Assembly (NCBI GenBank): GCA_002306055.1
Contig: DBRR01000017.1
Location: 9,754 to 73,753 of the forward strand
Origin: Anaerolineaceae bacterium UBA1363
Lineage (GTDB): Bacteria; Chloroflexota; Anaerolineae; Anaerolineales; Anaerolineaceae
Length of the DNA stretch: 64,000 bases
Reading direction: 5' to 3'
Both the position numbers and the translations under genes were made by a program. The notes below the pieces were generated by a model. The model was not told where the DNA came from. It saw only the letters and a program-made list of their open reading frames with translations, and made no database searches. Positions within the stretch are counted from its first letter, which is position 1; each line of letters opens with the position of its first letter. Of the stretch, positions 7,185 to 16,039 are shown piece by piece.

Positions 7185-8339
7185 CTAAGGTAGTGTTTGC
7201 GAATCGAAGAGTCGCAGATGTTCGTCAATCGCGTAGCGATCGGTCATGCCAGCGATGTAATCACAGATTGTGCGTTCGAGACCGCGCTGTGGAATGAGTT
7301 CCTGGACCGCTTCCGGCAAGGCGGCAGGGGTGCTTTGGTACATCGTGAAGATATCCGTGACGATGCGTTCTGATTTAGCAGCCATGCGCACAACACGATG
7401 GTGACGGTAGAGTTTGTTGAAGAGAAAATCCTTCAGTTCGCGGTTGCGGCGATACATGTCCTCACTGAAGCCTGCCACGTTGAAGGGCAGTTTTTGCAGA
7501 TCGAGGGATGAATTGACATTGCTCTTTCGCAGGTAGCGATCGATGGATTGAATCAGATCCGTGATCTCAAAATTGATCAAGCGGCGGATGATCTGATGTC
7601 GTGAAAGGTCGTCCAGCGTCTCGCTACGGCGGCGGCCAATGCTTTCATTGACGATTTCCCAAAGGGCAATTCCATCCAACTGGGATGGGGTGATCATTCC
7701 TGAACGCAGACCATCATCGAGGTCGTGGGATGTGTAAGCCAGTTCATCCGCTACATTGGCGATTTGTGCTTCAAGGCTGCCGCGTAATTCAGGGTTATAT
7801 TCCTGGGCATCGGCGATATCGTAGTCAGTCTCGTGCTTGACCATGCCTTCAAGGACTTCCCAACTCAAGTTAAGACCGGGGAAATCGGGGTAGCGATTTT
7901 CCAGTTGGGTCACAATACGCAGGGATTGCTGGTTGTGATTGAAACCCCCATGCTCTTTCATCAGGCGTGCCAGGGCGGTTTCACCGGAATGACCGAACGG
8001 AGGATGACCGATATCGTGGGCAAGACAAATGGTTTCAACCAGGTCTTCGTTCGCGCCCAAGGTGCGGGCAACAGACCGACCAATTTGGGTAACTTCGATG
8101 GAGTGGGTCAGGCGAGTACGGTAATAATCGCCCTCGTGATAGATGAAAACCTGAGTCTTATACTCAAGCCTGCGAAAAGCCGTGGTATGGATGACCCGGT
8201 CACGGTCGCGCTGAAAGCACGTGCGATAGTCCGCTTCTTCCTCGGGGTATTTCCGCCCGCGGGAGTTCTTGCTGCGAATGCCATAGGGAGCAAGGGTTTG
8301 GTCCTCGATTTCTTCAAGTTGCTGTCTGCTATAAATCAT
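7185..8339 (-). CDS. dgt: Deoxyguanosinetriphosphate triphosphohydrolase-like protein
   Basis: dNTPases of this HD-domain family cut dNTPs to nucleoside and triphosphate and help keep pools balanced. The 384-aa protein has the family opening ('RDRDRVIHTTAFRRLEYKTQ'), the first metal histidine in 'RLTHSIEV', the HD pair in 'LAHDIGHPPFGHSGE', and later 'VADELAYTSHDLDDGL'. The ATG at 8339 has AGAGG 6 nt upstream, and a TATAAT (minus strand, 8357-8362) lies close before it, so dgt-greA may have its own promoter in addition to read-through from the isoprenoid genes. Substrate range (dGTP-specific or general) cannot be read from sequence. Confidence 0.92.
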   Translation of the reverse strand: MIYSRQQLEEIEDQTLAPYGIRSKNSRGRKYPEEEADYRTCFQRDRDRVIHTTAFRRLEYKTQVFIYHEGDYYRTRLTHSIEVTQIGRSVARTLGANEDLVETICLAHDIGHPPFGHSGETALARLMKEHGGFNHNQQSLRIVTQLENRYPDFPGLNLSWEVLEGMVKHETDYDIADAQEYNPELRGSLEAQIANVADELAYTSHDLDDGLRSGMITPSQLDGIALWEIVNESIGRRRSETLDDLSRHQIIRRLINFEITDLIQSIDRYLRKSNVNSSLDLQKLPFNVAGFSEDMYRRNRELKDFLFNKLYRHHRVVRMAAKSERIVTDIFTMYQSTPAALPEAVQELIPQRGLERTICDYIAGMTDRYAIDEHLRLFDSQTLP

Positions 8340-8356
8340 GCAAAGCCTCTACGGGA

Positions 8357-8362
8357 ATTATA
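8357..8362 (-). promoter_or_regulatory. -10 box upstream of dgt
   Basis: TATAAT on the minus strand, 17 nt before the dgt ATG, lies in the 49-nt gap after the isopentenyl phosphate kinase gene. A convincing -35 at the right distance is not visible (TTCACA is 20 nt away). Confidence 0.35.
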
Positions 8363-8388
8363 CGTGTATTCCATCTGTGCGATGTGAA

Positions 8389-9183
8389 TTAGTTGATGGT
8401 TGTGCCAATCGCGTCTCCATCAAGGGCACGTCGGAGAGCCCCAGGTGAAACCGCTGAAAAGATCTGGATAGACAAACCGGGCAATTCCTGGCAGAGGGCC
8501 TGCATAGCCTGCACTTTTGTTACCATCCCACCGGTTACGTCCTGGCTGGCTGAGCCCTGCAGGAAGGCGGATGAATCGGAATACGCGGACAGGTGAGGCA
8601 AAAGTTGCTGGTTGACTGGATAATCCGCAAAGACACCTTCAACTCTACCAGCGAGCAGGATTCGATCCGGATATAGAAAATGAGCCAGGTGGACGAAAAG
8701 GTCTTCAGTGGAGAGGATCGTACCGCCGAGCGTGAGATCCGAGACGACATCCCCATAAACGAGAGGGATCAACCCCAACTCGAAACTCTGAAGGAGCGGC
8801 TGCAAATTCCAGGTGTGGATCATGCGATTGTCGGCTGTAATGGAGGCTGAGGGAGGGAAAGCTATGAGGGGCAAGCTCAGTGCCTGTGCCTGGGCAAGAA
8901 TGACCTGATCCAGGCTGCGGGCACTGTACCAGACTTGTTGAAAACCCTGGCCTTCCATCAGGTTGTGGACACCCTGGCGGGTACCGTAGTGGGCGGCGGC
9001 ATGATGCCCAAAGGAGCCTGAACCATGACCGAGCAGTAGTCTCTGGGAGGGGTTAGCCTGGCGCCAGGCAGTGATCTGGGATAGGAGATCGTTGATCTGA
9101 TCGACCAGGGCAGTCTCAGGCTGATCTTTATTGGTGATCAGAGAACCACCCAGCTTGAGGAATGTAAGGCTCTGGGCATGCAT
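8389..9183 (-). CDS. Isopentenyl phosphate kinase
   Basis: IPK phosphorylates isopentenyl phosphate to IPP, the last step of the archaeal-type mevalonate routes. The 264-aa protein has the amino-acid-kinase fold: 'FLKLGGSLITNKD' at the start, the glycine-rich 'LLGHGSGSFGHHAA' whose histidine is the IPK hallmark, 'VYGDVVSD', 'ILSTEDLFVHLAHFL' and 'DVTGGMVTKVQAM'. The histidine separates it from acetylglutamate and uridylate kinases of the same fold. It lies 6 nt after the mevalonate kinase gene, which supports the same pathway. A phosphomevalonate or mevalonate-phosphate decarboxylase, needed to make its substrate, is not in this window. Confidence 0.88.
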   Translation of the reverse strand: MHAQSLTFLKLGGSLITNKDQPETALVDQINDLLSQITAWRQANPSQRLLLGHGSGSFGHHAAAHYGTRQGVHNLMEGQGFQQVWYSARSLDQVILAQAQALSLPLIAFPPSASITADNRMIHTWNLQPLLQSFELGLIPLVYGDVVSDLTLGGTILSTEDLFVHLAHFLYPDRILLAGRVEGVFADYPVNQQLLPHLSAYSDSSAFLQGSASQDVTGGMVTKVQAMQALCQELPGLSIQIFSAVSPGALRRALDGDAIGTTIN

Positions 9184-9189
9184 ACTCGT

Positions 9190-10140
9190 TTACTCCATGG
9201 GGTGGAGATGGGTCGCGAAGACCCAGGGTGAGCCGGCTGAAATAAGGGCTTGTGTGACCGCGGTTTCGGTTTCAGGAGTTACCAGCGCGACCATGTGACC
9301 GCCCATCCCTCCGCCTGTGAGTTTGGCGCCAAGGGCGCCTGCCTTTCTGGCGGCAAGAATCAGCGCATCCAATTCAGGGCAGGAAAGCCAGAACGCAGCG
9401 AGGTGTTCCTGGTTGGCATCCATTGCCTTACCCAGTGCCTCAAGGTCAGCAATCTGGAACGAGCGTTTGCTGTGTTGGACTAATTCGGTGATGGCATCCA
9501 GGTGAGGTTGGATTGCGTCTAGGTCGGTAGCAAGATTCTGCGCAAGTTGGCTCGTCGATTCCCGCGTGGACTTGCGAATGCCCGAATCAGCAACTACGAA
9601 GGTAAGCTCCCGGATCGGTTGGATGAATTCGATCACTTCTCCGCGCTGATAGTAAATGGGTTTTTCATAAGTAATTACAGTGTTATCGATGCCGGATGGG
9701 CGGCCGTGCACCGCCTGTTCGGACTGGAAAGCGAGTGAGTTGAGCTCCTGGGGATTCAGGGGGTGTCCAAGGAAAGCCGACATGGCACGCAGAAGCGAGA
9801 CAGCAATGGCAGCGCTGGAACCCAAGCCCGCAGCAATTGGCAGTTCAGAGGTGAGGATGATGCGGCATGTGGGTAATTGTTGAAGACCCAGGAAGGAAAA
9901 GAGGAGATTTAGGGTGTGGACCAGGAAATGGTCTTTTCCAAGCTCGCCCAGGTCGTGATCGATGTTCAGAAAAGCGGCATTGATGTGGATCTTACCCTGG
10001 GGTTGACCTATTGCCGGCTCAATAGTGGTGCGCACCTTAAGACTGGTGAGAGGAATGGCAATGGCGGGGCTGCCATAAACAACAGCGTGTTCACCCAGTA
10101 GGATCAGTTTTCCACAAGCGGTTGCAGTTATTGCTGGCAT
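9190..10140 (-). CDS. mvk: Mevalonate kinase
   Basis: A GHMP-family kinase that phosphorylates mevalonate. The 316-aa protein has the mevalonate-kinase start 'GKLILLGEHAVVYGSPAIA' with the H of EHAVVYG, the phosphate loop 'ELPIAAGLGSSAAIAVS', 'GRPSGIDNTVITY', and the third motif 'LTGGGMGGHMVAL'. The EHAVVYG signature is specific to mevalonate kinase within the family. It is flanked on the same strand by the UbiA-like gene (14 nt upstream) and IPK (6 nt downstream), giving an isoprenoid operon. The presence of IPK beside it suggests the alternative pathway known from archaea and some Chloroflexota. Confidence 0.92.
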   Translation of the reverse strand: MPAITATACGKLILLGEHAVVYGSPAIAIPLTSLKVRTTIEPAIGQPQGKIHINAAFLNIDHDLGELGKDHFLVHTLNLLFSFLGLQQLPTCRIILTSELPIAAGLGSSAAIAVSLLRAMSAFLGHPLNPQELNSLAFQSEQAVHGRPSGIDNTVITYEKPIYYQRGEVIEFIQPIRELTFVVADSGIRKSTRESTSQLAQNLATDLDAIQPHLDAITELVQHSKRSFQIADLEALGKAMDANQEHLAAFWLSCPELDALILAARKAGALGAKLTGGGMGGHMVALVTPETETAVTQALISAGSPWVFATHLHPME

Positions 10141-10154
10141 GGTTCACCTCAATA

Positions 10155-11021
10155 TCAAAGGTAAAGTATTAGCATGACGGCTACAACCCAAAGTAAGATT
10201 GCTGCCTGTAGTGGGTGATCTTTTAGCAACACTTCTTCCGGGGTGGAGGTTGTGTCGGAGTTTTGGATCAGGTACATGTAGCGGAAAATACCAAAAAAGA
10301 CAAAGGGGGTGGTGAGCATCATGGTGTATGTAGGACCCTGTGGATGCGCAGAGAAAGAATAGAGCATGTAGGTGATCAGGATCGATGCAAGCATGACTTC
10401 CAAATACTGGTTGAGGAGCGGGATCGAGTAGCCGTCAAGCACTTTTCGAAACTCCCCGGCACTTCCTTCCAGCAGCCTGAGTTCAGCAAAACGCTTACCA
10501 AATCCGAGGAAAAGCGCCAGGAGGGCGGTGAGGAAGAAAAGCCATGGGGAGAAGAAGGTAACCTCGATGACACTGATACCTGCAAAAACGCGCAATAAGA
10601 ATCCTATGGCAATGACCATGACATCGACGAGCATGATGTGTTTGAGCCACTTGGAATAGGCGAGCATAAGAAGCGTGTAGGTAATACAAATGAGGCCGAA
10701 CTTCCAGGAGAGAAGAAATGCCGCGCTAAAGGCTACGAGCGACAGGAGAATGGCGAAGACGACAGCGTGTCTCAGAGAAAGACGACCAGAAGCAATCGGG
10801 CGATGGCATTTTTGGGGGTGATGCCGGTCAGCTTTCAGGTCGATGATGTCGTTGATGGTGTAAGTGAGCCCGGAGACCAGGCAGAAGAGGAAAAAGGCTG
10901 CCAGAACGCGCAAAGCAGACGAAGCAACAAAGAGCTGGCGGTCGAAGACAAGACCAGCGAAAATGACAAGATTTTTCGTCCATTGGCGGGGACGCATGGT
11001 TTCTATCAGGTTTTTCAGCAT
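10155..11021 (-). CDS. UbiA-family prenyltransferase, decaprenyl-phosphate phosphoribosyltransferase-like
   Basis: Integral membrane prenyltransferase of 288 aa with about 8-9 TM helices. The opening 'MRPRQWTKNLVIFAGLVFD' is typical of the DPPR-synthase branch, which joins polyprenyl phosphate to PRPP, rather than of quinone enzymes. The first aspartate motif is 'NDIIDLKADRHHP', followed by 'RPIASGRLS'. I start at ATG 11021; the frame is open for 200 codons further upstream, but that part is antisense to lepA and unlike protein. Co-transcription with mevalonate kinase and IPK fits use of a polyprenyl phosphate. The substrate assignment rests on family resemblance only; another aromatic or sugar-phosphate acceptor is possible. 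Confidence 0.8.
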   Translation of the reverse strand: MLKNLIETMRPRQWTKNLVIFAGLVFDRQLFVASSALRVLAAFFLFCLVSGLTYTINDIIDLKADRHHPQKCHRPIASGRLSLRHAVVFAILLSLVAFSAAFLLSWKFGLICITYTLLMLAYSKWLKHIMLVDVMVIAIGFLLRVFAGISVIEVTFFSPWLFFLTALLALFLGFGKRFAELRLLEGSAGEFRKVLDGYSIPLLNQYLEVMLASILITYMLYSFSAHPQGPTYTMMLTTPFVFFGIFRYMYLIQNSDTTSTPEEVLLKDHPLQAAILLWVVAVMLILYL

Positions 11022-11032
11022 ATGGTTTATAT

Positions 11033-11050
11033 TACCATAAGGGTATGGTA
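11033..11050. promoter_or_regulatory. Short inverted repeat in the leader of the isoprenoid operon
   Basis: TACCATA-AGGG-TATGGTA is a perfect 7-bp inverted repeat, 12 nt upstream of the ubiA-like start on the minus strand. It could be an operator; nothing in the sequence names a binding protein. Confidence 0.3.
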
Positions 11051-11143
11051 GCTGATAGTCGACAGGTGATACCTGATTGGAGTTCAGCAAAAACTTGTAG
11101 AGGGAAAGTGATTTTTCGAGTGGAAAAACGCAACCCTGCCTAC

Positions 11144-11176
11144 GGAGAACCCGCGGAGAACCCGCTGAGAACCCGC
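11144..11176. repeat. Three tandem 11-bp units upstream of lepA
   Basis: GGAGAACCCGC is repeated three times (third unit starts TGAGAACC) immediately upstream of the lepA -10 region. The 192-nt divergent gap between ubiA-like and lepA holds nothing else apart from the inverted repeat at 11033-11050 and the -10. Confidence 0.6.
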
Positions 11177-11188
11177 GGTTACTAAGGG

Positions 11189-11210
11189 TATAATAAGTTA
11201 TACTGAAAGG
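11189..11210 (+). promoter_or_regulatory. -10 box and ribosome site of lepA
   Basis: TATAAT at 11189-11194 and GAAAGG at 11205-11210, 3 nt before the ATG at 11214. No clear -35 is present; the tandem repeats occupy that region. Confidence 0.5.
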
Positions 11211-11213
11211 CTT

Positions 11214-13007
11214 ATGGAAAGAATAAGAAATTTTTGCATCATCGCCCATGTGGATCATGGAAAATCGACCCTGGCGGACCGGATGCTCCAGATGACTCAC
11301 ACGATCGCAGACCGCGATATGACAGCGCAGGTTTTGGACACGATGGACCTGGAACGCGAAAAAGGTGTGACGATTAAGGCCTCCGCTGTGCGGATGATCT
11401 ACAACGCCAAGGATGGGCAGGATTACGAGTTCAATCTGATCGACACGCCCGGACACGTAGACTTCAACTACGAAGTCAGCCGTGCGTTGTACGCCTGTGA
11501 AGGAGCGGTTTTGGTTGTTGATGCCACGCAGGGCATTGAAGCCCAGACACTTGCCAATCTTTACCTGGCGTTGGATGCAAACCTCGTGATCATTCCTGTT
11601 ATCAACAAGATCGATTTGCAATCGGCAGATGTAGAGGGGGTCAGGCGCGACCTGAAGATTTTACTCGGGGTGGAAGACGAGGAAATTATTCCTATCAGCG
11701 CCAAGACCGGATTTGGCGTTGAAGAGGTTTTGGAAGCTATCGTTGCCAAGATTCCCGCTCCGATACGATCAGAAGATAAGCCCCTGAGAGCCTTGATTTT
11801 TGATTCTCACTACGACGCGTACAAAGGCGTTATAGCCTATGTCAGGGTTTTTGACGGCAGCCTGACGGCGAACGATAAGGTCGCGATGATGGCAACCGGA
11901 ACGAAAATCGTTCCTGTAGAAATAGGCATTTTTTCGCCGAATCTGCTGCCGATTGACAAATTGAGCGCGGGAGACGTTGGTTACATCGCGACGGGGCTCA
12001 AAACTGTTTCGGAGTGCCGGGTTGGTGACACGATCACCAACGCTGCGAAACCAGCAGACACACCCTTGCCGGGTTATCGGAAAGCAAAGCCAATGGTCTT
12101 CGCTGGTGTTTACCCGGTGGAGGGAGAGGATTTTCCTGATTTGAAAGAGGCTTTGGAGAAGCTGCAGCTAAACGATGCCTCCCTGACGTTTGAGCCTGAA
12201 TCTTCAGAAGCGTTGAAATTCGGGTTCAGGTGCGGCTTCCTCGGGCTCTTCCACATGGAGATCATCCAAGAACGGATTGAGCGCGAATATGACCTGGATG
12301 TGGTGTTTACCGCACCATCGGTGGAATACAAGGTCGATTTGACCGATGGAAGCACGATCATGATTGATTCACCGGCTGATCTACCCGATGAAGGACGAAT
12401 AAAAGAGATCTATGAGCCTTGGATGTCGCTGGAGATATTCAGCCCTACGGAGTACTACGGCGTGATCATGGAGATGGTGCGCAAACGGCGTGGAATTTAC
12501 ATCAATCAGGAGTATCCTGCGGCAAACCGGGTGCAACTGAACTTCGAGATCCCACTTTCGGAAATCATCGTGGACTTCTTTGATCTCCTGAAATCGAACA
12601 CCCACGGCTATGCCTCGATGGACTACCAATTCCTGGAGTATCGTGCCGGGGACTTGGTGAAACTGCAAATACTGCTGAACGAAGAACCAGTGGACGCCCT
12701 GACGGCAATTGTGCACAGCCAGGACGCATACCATAAGGGTCAGGCGCTGGTGAGCAAGCTGAAGGAGATCATTCCTCAGCAGCTGTTTACCATCCCGATC
12801 CAGGCATATGCCGAGGGGCGGGTCATTTCCCGCGCGAACGTGAAGGCTTTGCGGAAGGACGTGTTGGCAAAGTGTTATGGCGGCGACATTACCCGCAAGA
12901 AAAAGCTGCTCGAAAAGCAAAAAAGGGGTAAAAAGCGCATGAAAATGGTCGGGAGTGTCGAAATTCCCCAGGAAGCATTCATGGCGATTTTACGGCTGGA
13001 GAATTGA
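11214..13007 (+). CDS. lepA: Elongation factor 4 (LepA)
   Basis: A translational GTPase that acts on the ribosome at elongation/initiation under stress. The 597-aa length and order of motifs fit LepA: G1 'AHVDHGKST', switch region '[14 protein letters not shown]', G3 'DTPGHVDF', G4 'NKIDL', and the LepA-only C-terminal tail '[19 protein letters not shown]'. TypA/BipA was considered because the N-termini are alike, but the C-terminal basic tail and '[19 protein letters not shown]' are LepA features. The stop TGA overlaps the ATG of the next gene by one base (TGATG), which ties it to the membrane-glycan cluster downstream. Confidence 0.95.
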   Translation: MERIRNFCIIAHVDHGKSTLADRMLQMTHTIADRDMTAQVLDTMDLEREKGVTIKASAVRMIYNAKDGQDYEFNLIDTPGHVDFNYEVSRALYACEGAVLVVDATQGIEAQTLANLYLALDANLVIIPVINKIDLQSADVEGVRRDLKILLGVEDEEIIPISAKTGFGVEEVLEAIVAKIPAPIRSEDKPLRALIFDSHYDAYKGVIAYVRVFDGSLTANDKVAMMATGTKIVPVEIGIFSPNLLPIDKLSAGDVGYIATGLKTVSECRVGDTITNAAKPADTPLPGYRKAKPMVFAGVYPVEGEDFPDLKEALEKLQLNDASLTFEPESSEALKFGFRCGFLGLFHMEIIQERIEREYDLDVVFTAPSVEYKVDLTDGSTIMIDSPADLPDEGRIKEIYEPWMSLEIFSPTEYYGVIMEMVRKRRGIYINQEYPAANRVQLNFEIPLSEIIVDFFDLLKSNTHGYASMDYQFLEYRAGDLVKLQILLNEEPVDALTAIVHSQDAYHKGQALVSKLKEIIPQQLFTIPIQAYAEGRVISRANVKALRKDVLAKCYGGDITRKKKLLEKQKRGKKRMKMVGSVEIPQEAFMAILRLEN

Positions 13008-14035
13008 TGCCCGAAACAAGTAAAGGCTTTCGTGCCGGCGATATTGCTCGGGTGACAGTGGCGCTGTTGATCAGCGGTCTGGCAATCTGGCTGCTGGTGC
13101 GCCAGATAGACTTGCAGGCATTTCTGGCAGCTCTCAGGTCCTTAACGCCGCTAGCGATGATCTTGATCATCGCTTGTTTTTCTGTCGGTTTGTTCGTCAG
13201 GGGGTTGGTTTGCAGGCTGATCCTTGGAAAAGAATTCACTTTTTCAGAAGCATTCTGGGCTATGAACGCAGGCTACCTCCTGAACAGTATTTTACCCCTC
13301 AGGCTGGGGGAAGTGGGCAGGGCAGTGCTTCTCGTGAGACACGGCAAGGGTAAGCGCAATTACCCTGAAGTGTTCGCGGCGATCGTGACTGAGCGAATGA
13401 TGGACCTGATGGTCGGCTCGCTTTTCTTTCTCGCGACTTTGCCGCTTCTGGTCGGAGAAAGCAATCTTAAACGCGTAGTTATCATCACCGCAGTTGTTTT
13501 ACTGCTTGGCAGTGTAGCCATTTTCGTTAGTACAAGGCACAGAGAAAGCCTGATTCATTGGCTGGAAAACCGCTTTGGATCTAAAAAGTTGATTAGCCAG
13601 AGGATACTGCCTGCTCTGGACAAACTACTGACCGGCTTTAAAATTTTTCTGAAACCCAAGCTGTTTTTCACTGCATTCTTGCTGTTGTCAATCAGTTGGG
13701 CAATGTCGATGGTGGAATTTGGTATCTTGCAGGGTGCCATTATGGATTACTCCCAATGGTGGTGGCCGTTGTTAATCACGCCCGCGAGCGCTTTTGTGAA
13801 CGCACTGCCTGCCGCGCCCGCTGGGTTGGGCGTGTTTGAGGCTGGCGCAGTCGCCGCGTATTCGTTGGTGGAGGTGGGGAAGGCTGACGCGCTGGCGATG
13901 GCACTGGTGGTACACGCCGTGCAGGTCATCATCCCGGTATTTTTGGGAATGATCGGGATTTACGTGATGGGCGAAAACCTGGGGACTTTGGTCCGAAGTG
14001 CAAGAAGACAATCTGGGAGCAGCGAACTCCGATGA
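13007..14035 (+). CDS. Lysylphosphatidylglycerol synthase TM-region / UPF0104 family membrane protein
   Basis: A 342-aa polytopic protein of the LPG_synthase_TM (UPF0104) family, which includes the flippase part of MprF and many uncharacterised proteins. Family marks are 'MNAGYLLNSILPLRLGEVGR' (about 85-105) and 'PAAPAGLGVFEAGAVAA' (about 265-281). It has about eight TM helices and no LPG-synthase catalytic domain, so it is not an aminoacyl-lipid synthase by itself. A lipid or lipid-sugar flippase role is an inference from family and neighbours. The ATG at 13007 overlaps the lepA stop, and its own stop overlaps the next ATG (ATGA). Confidence 0.85.
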   Translation: MPETSKGFRAGDIARVTVALLISGLAIWLLVRQIDLQAFLAALRSLTPLAMILIIACFSVGLFVRGLVCRLILGKEFTFSEAFWAMNAGYLLNSILPLRLGEVGRAVLLVRHGKGKRNYPEVFAAIVTERMMDLMVGSLFFLATLPLLVGESNLKRVVIITAVVLLLGSVAIFVSTRHRESLIHWLENRFGSKKLISQRILPALDKLLTGFKIFLKPKLFFTAFLLLSISWAMSMVEFGILQGAIMDYSQWWWPLLITPASAFVNALPAAPAGLGVFEAGAVAAYSLVEVGKADALAMALVVHAVQVIIPVFLGMIGIYVMGENLGTLVRSARRQSGSSELR

Positions 14036-15183
14036 AAATTCTAATCACCGCTACCTATTTCCATCCTTACAACTCCGGCTTGTCAGTTTATGCTCTGCGG
14101 GTCGCTCGTGGTCTGGTTGGGCTTGGGCATGAGGTGTGTGTGCTCACCTCCCAATATGATAAAAAACTGGCATGCGAGGAAAGCCTGGATGGCGTAAAGA
14201 TCCTGCGCGTGAAAGTGGGGATGAAGCTTTCCAAAGGTGTGCTGATGCCAGGTTTGAAAGCCCAGGCGAGAAAGTGGGTCGAATGGGCAGATGTTGTAAA
14301 CGTGCATATGCCGCAGTTTGAGTCTTTTGTGATCGCAGGGTTGGCAAAACAATTGAAGAAACTCTTGGTAGTCACCTATCATTGCGACCTGGTAATGAGC
14401 GGCAGTTGGTTCAACCGGTTGGCAGGCTGGGGAACGACCTTGCTCGGCAAACGAGCACTAAAGCAAGCACAAGTGATCGTGCAGAACACGCTTGACTATG
14501 CCAGGCATTCGAAAGGATTGAAGCCATATCTGGATAAGGTTGTGGAAGTACCGACACCGGTTGTGTTTTTAGAATCTGGTCCGGGTGAAAAGAAATTTTT
14601 CCGGGAGAGATTTGGCCTGGCGGAAAGTGATAAGGTGATTGGGCTGGCAGGAAGGGTCGCAAGCGAAAAGGGTTACGAATATCTGGCGCAGGCATTACCG
14701 GTGGTTTTGGAAAAATACCCCACTGCCAGAGTGGTACATGCTGGCAATTGGAAAGGCGTGATCGGTGAGGAGGCTTACCTGGCGAAGGTCGAAGCGATGA
14801 TCCGACCCTTTGGCGACAAATGGAAGTCCCTGGGTTTTCTTTCAGACGATGACTTTATGCGCTTCTTTGCTGCCTGTGATCTGCTGGTATATTCGAGCCT
14901 GAATGCGACTGAGTCTTTTGGGATCGTGCAGATCGAAGCAATGTGCCAGGGTACGCCCGTGGTGGCGTCAGACCTTCCGGGAGTAAGGCAGCCTGTGCTG
15001 CAAACTGGGTTGGGGCGGATTGTGCCAGTGAGAGATGCCGCCGCTTTGGCTGAGGGTATCATTTCTGTTTTGGACGAAAACCGTGAAGCGCGTATAATCC
15101 CCGAGTCTTATTTGAGACAGTTCGAACAAAAAAAAGTAGCCGAACGCTACCAGGAAATTTTTATGTCATTGGTTCATAGATGA
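14032..15183 (+). CDS. Family 4 glycosyltransferase
   Basis: A GT-B retaining glycosyltransferase of 383 aa. The N-terminal half has the glycine-rich acceptor loop ('YFHPYNSGLSVYALRVARGL'). The C-terminal half shows the GT4 donor-site pattern: 'GLAGRVASEKGYEYLAQAL' and the EX7E-type segment 'ESFGIVQIEAMCQGTPVVAS'. The likely donor is a nucleotide sugar. It is translationally coupled to both neighbours through ATGA overlaps, so it probably acts in the same glycan or glycolipid pathway as the following methyltransferase and GT39 proteins. The sugar and the acceptor cannot be deduced. Confidence 0.88.
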   Translation: MKILITATYFHPYNSGLSVYALRVARGLVGLGHEVCVLTSQYDKKLACEESLDGVKILRVKVGMKLSKGVLMPGLKAQARKWVEWADVVNVHMPQFESFVIAGLAKQLKKLLVVTYHCDLVMSGSWFNRLAGWGTTLLGKRALKQAQVIVQNTLDYARHSKGLKPYLDKVVEVPTPVVFLESGPGEKKFFRERFGLAESDKVIGLAGRVASEKGYEYLAQALPVVLEKYPTARVVHAGNWKGVIGEEAYLAKVEAMIRPFGDKWKSLGFLSDDDFMRFFAACDLLVYSSLNATESFGIVQIEAMCQGTPVVASDLPGVRQPVLQTGLGRIVPVRDAAALAEGIISVLDENREARIIPESYLRQFEQKKVAERYQEIFMSLVHR

Positions 15184-15986
15184 GTGAATTATCAAAAGAT
15201 CAACTGGATGCGATTTGCGAAAGGCAGCTCTTTTATTTGCCCTATTTTCGCGGTATGCTGCGGGCAGTGGAACAGAGTCAATATCCACAGGAGTTATTGG
15301 TAGAGCCAATTCTTGACATTGGCGCGGGAGATGGGCATTTTGCCTGGGCGATGCTGGATGGAAAAATCGTGGATGGCATCGACCCCTGGCTTGCGCCTCT
15401 CAGGGAGGCAAGAACCTGGAAGGTATATCGCTCGCTGTCGCTGGCGAACGGTCAGGAACTCCCATTCGCGAGCGGTCAGTTCCCGACTGCTATCAGCAAC
15501 TCCGTGCTGGAACATATCCCTGGTGTACAGGAGGTCCTAAACGAGGTTGGACGGTGCCTGCAACCAGGCGGGCATTTCATTTTTGCGGTCCCAAATGAGC
15601 GCTTTCGGACTGAATTGTGGGGCATGGAAGTGCTGCGTAAGGTGAGATTGGGTTTTCTTACCCAGCAATATTCGCGGTTTTTTAACTGGGTATCGCGGCA
15701 TGTCAATTTGGATCCCCCCGAGGTTTGGGTGGAACGGTTGCGGATTGCCGGGTTTAGCGAAGTGAAGCATTGGAACTATTTTCCAAGGAAAGCCCTGCAC
15801 CAATTAGAACGCGGACATGCTGCCAACCTGCCAAACCTGCTGTGGAAAAAACTGTTTGGCAAATGGGTCTTATTCAAAAGCAGAAAGAATCCATTCATTC
15901 ATTTTGACCGCATTCGCCGGTTGGTTGAGTCGCCAGCAGATGAAAATGGTTGCTGCACCTTTTATGTCGCGACGAAGGATTTCTGA
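15180..15986 (+). CDS. SAM-dependent methyltransferase (class I)
   Basis: A 268-aa methyltransferase of the Methyltransf_11 type. Motif I is 'ILDIGAGDGHFAWAML', the acidic end of strand 2 is 'GIDPW', and motif post-I/II reads 'FPTAISNSVLEHIPGVQEVL' followed by 'LQPGGHFIFAVPNE'. The C-terminal 100 residues are not recognised and probably bind the acceptor. The start overlaps the GT4 stop by ATGA. The position among glycosyltransferases suggests methylation of a sugar or lipid-linked glycan, but small-molecule targets are equally possible. Confidence 0.85.
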   Translation: MSELSKDQLDAICERQLFYLPYFRGMLRAVEQSQYPQELLVEPILDIGAGDGHFAWAMLDGKIVDGIDPWLAPLREARTWKVYRSLSLANGQELPFASGQFPTAISNSVLEHIPGVQEVLNEVGRCLQPGGHFIFAVPNERFRTELWGMEVLRKVRLGFLTQQYSRFFNWVSRHVNLDPPEVWVERLRIAGFSEVKHWNYFPRKALHQLERGHAANLPNLLWKKLFGKWVLFKSRKNPFIHFDRIRRLVESPADENGCCTFYVATKDF

Positions 15987-16039
15987 GCCTAACCGCAAAC
16001 TGAGCAGCAACGCGAAAGGGATTGGAATAGAATATCAGC

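Noticed and set aside
11022..11621. 200-codon N-terminal extension of the UbiA-like gene
   Set aside because: The extension is antisense to lepA and crosses the divergent promoter region; the family's normal start is at 11021.
11214..13007. TypA/BipA as the identity of the translational GTPase
   Set aside because: The basic C-terminal tail and the length match LepA instead.
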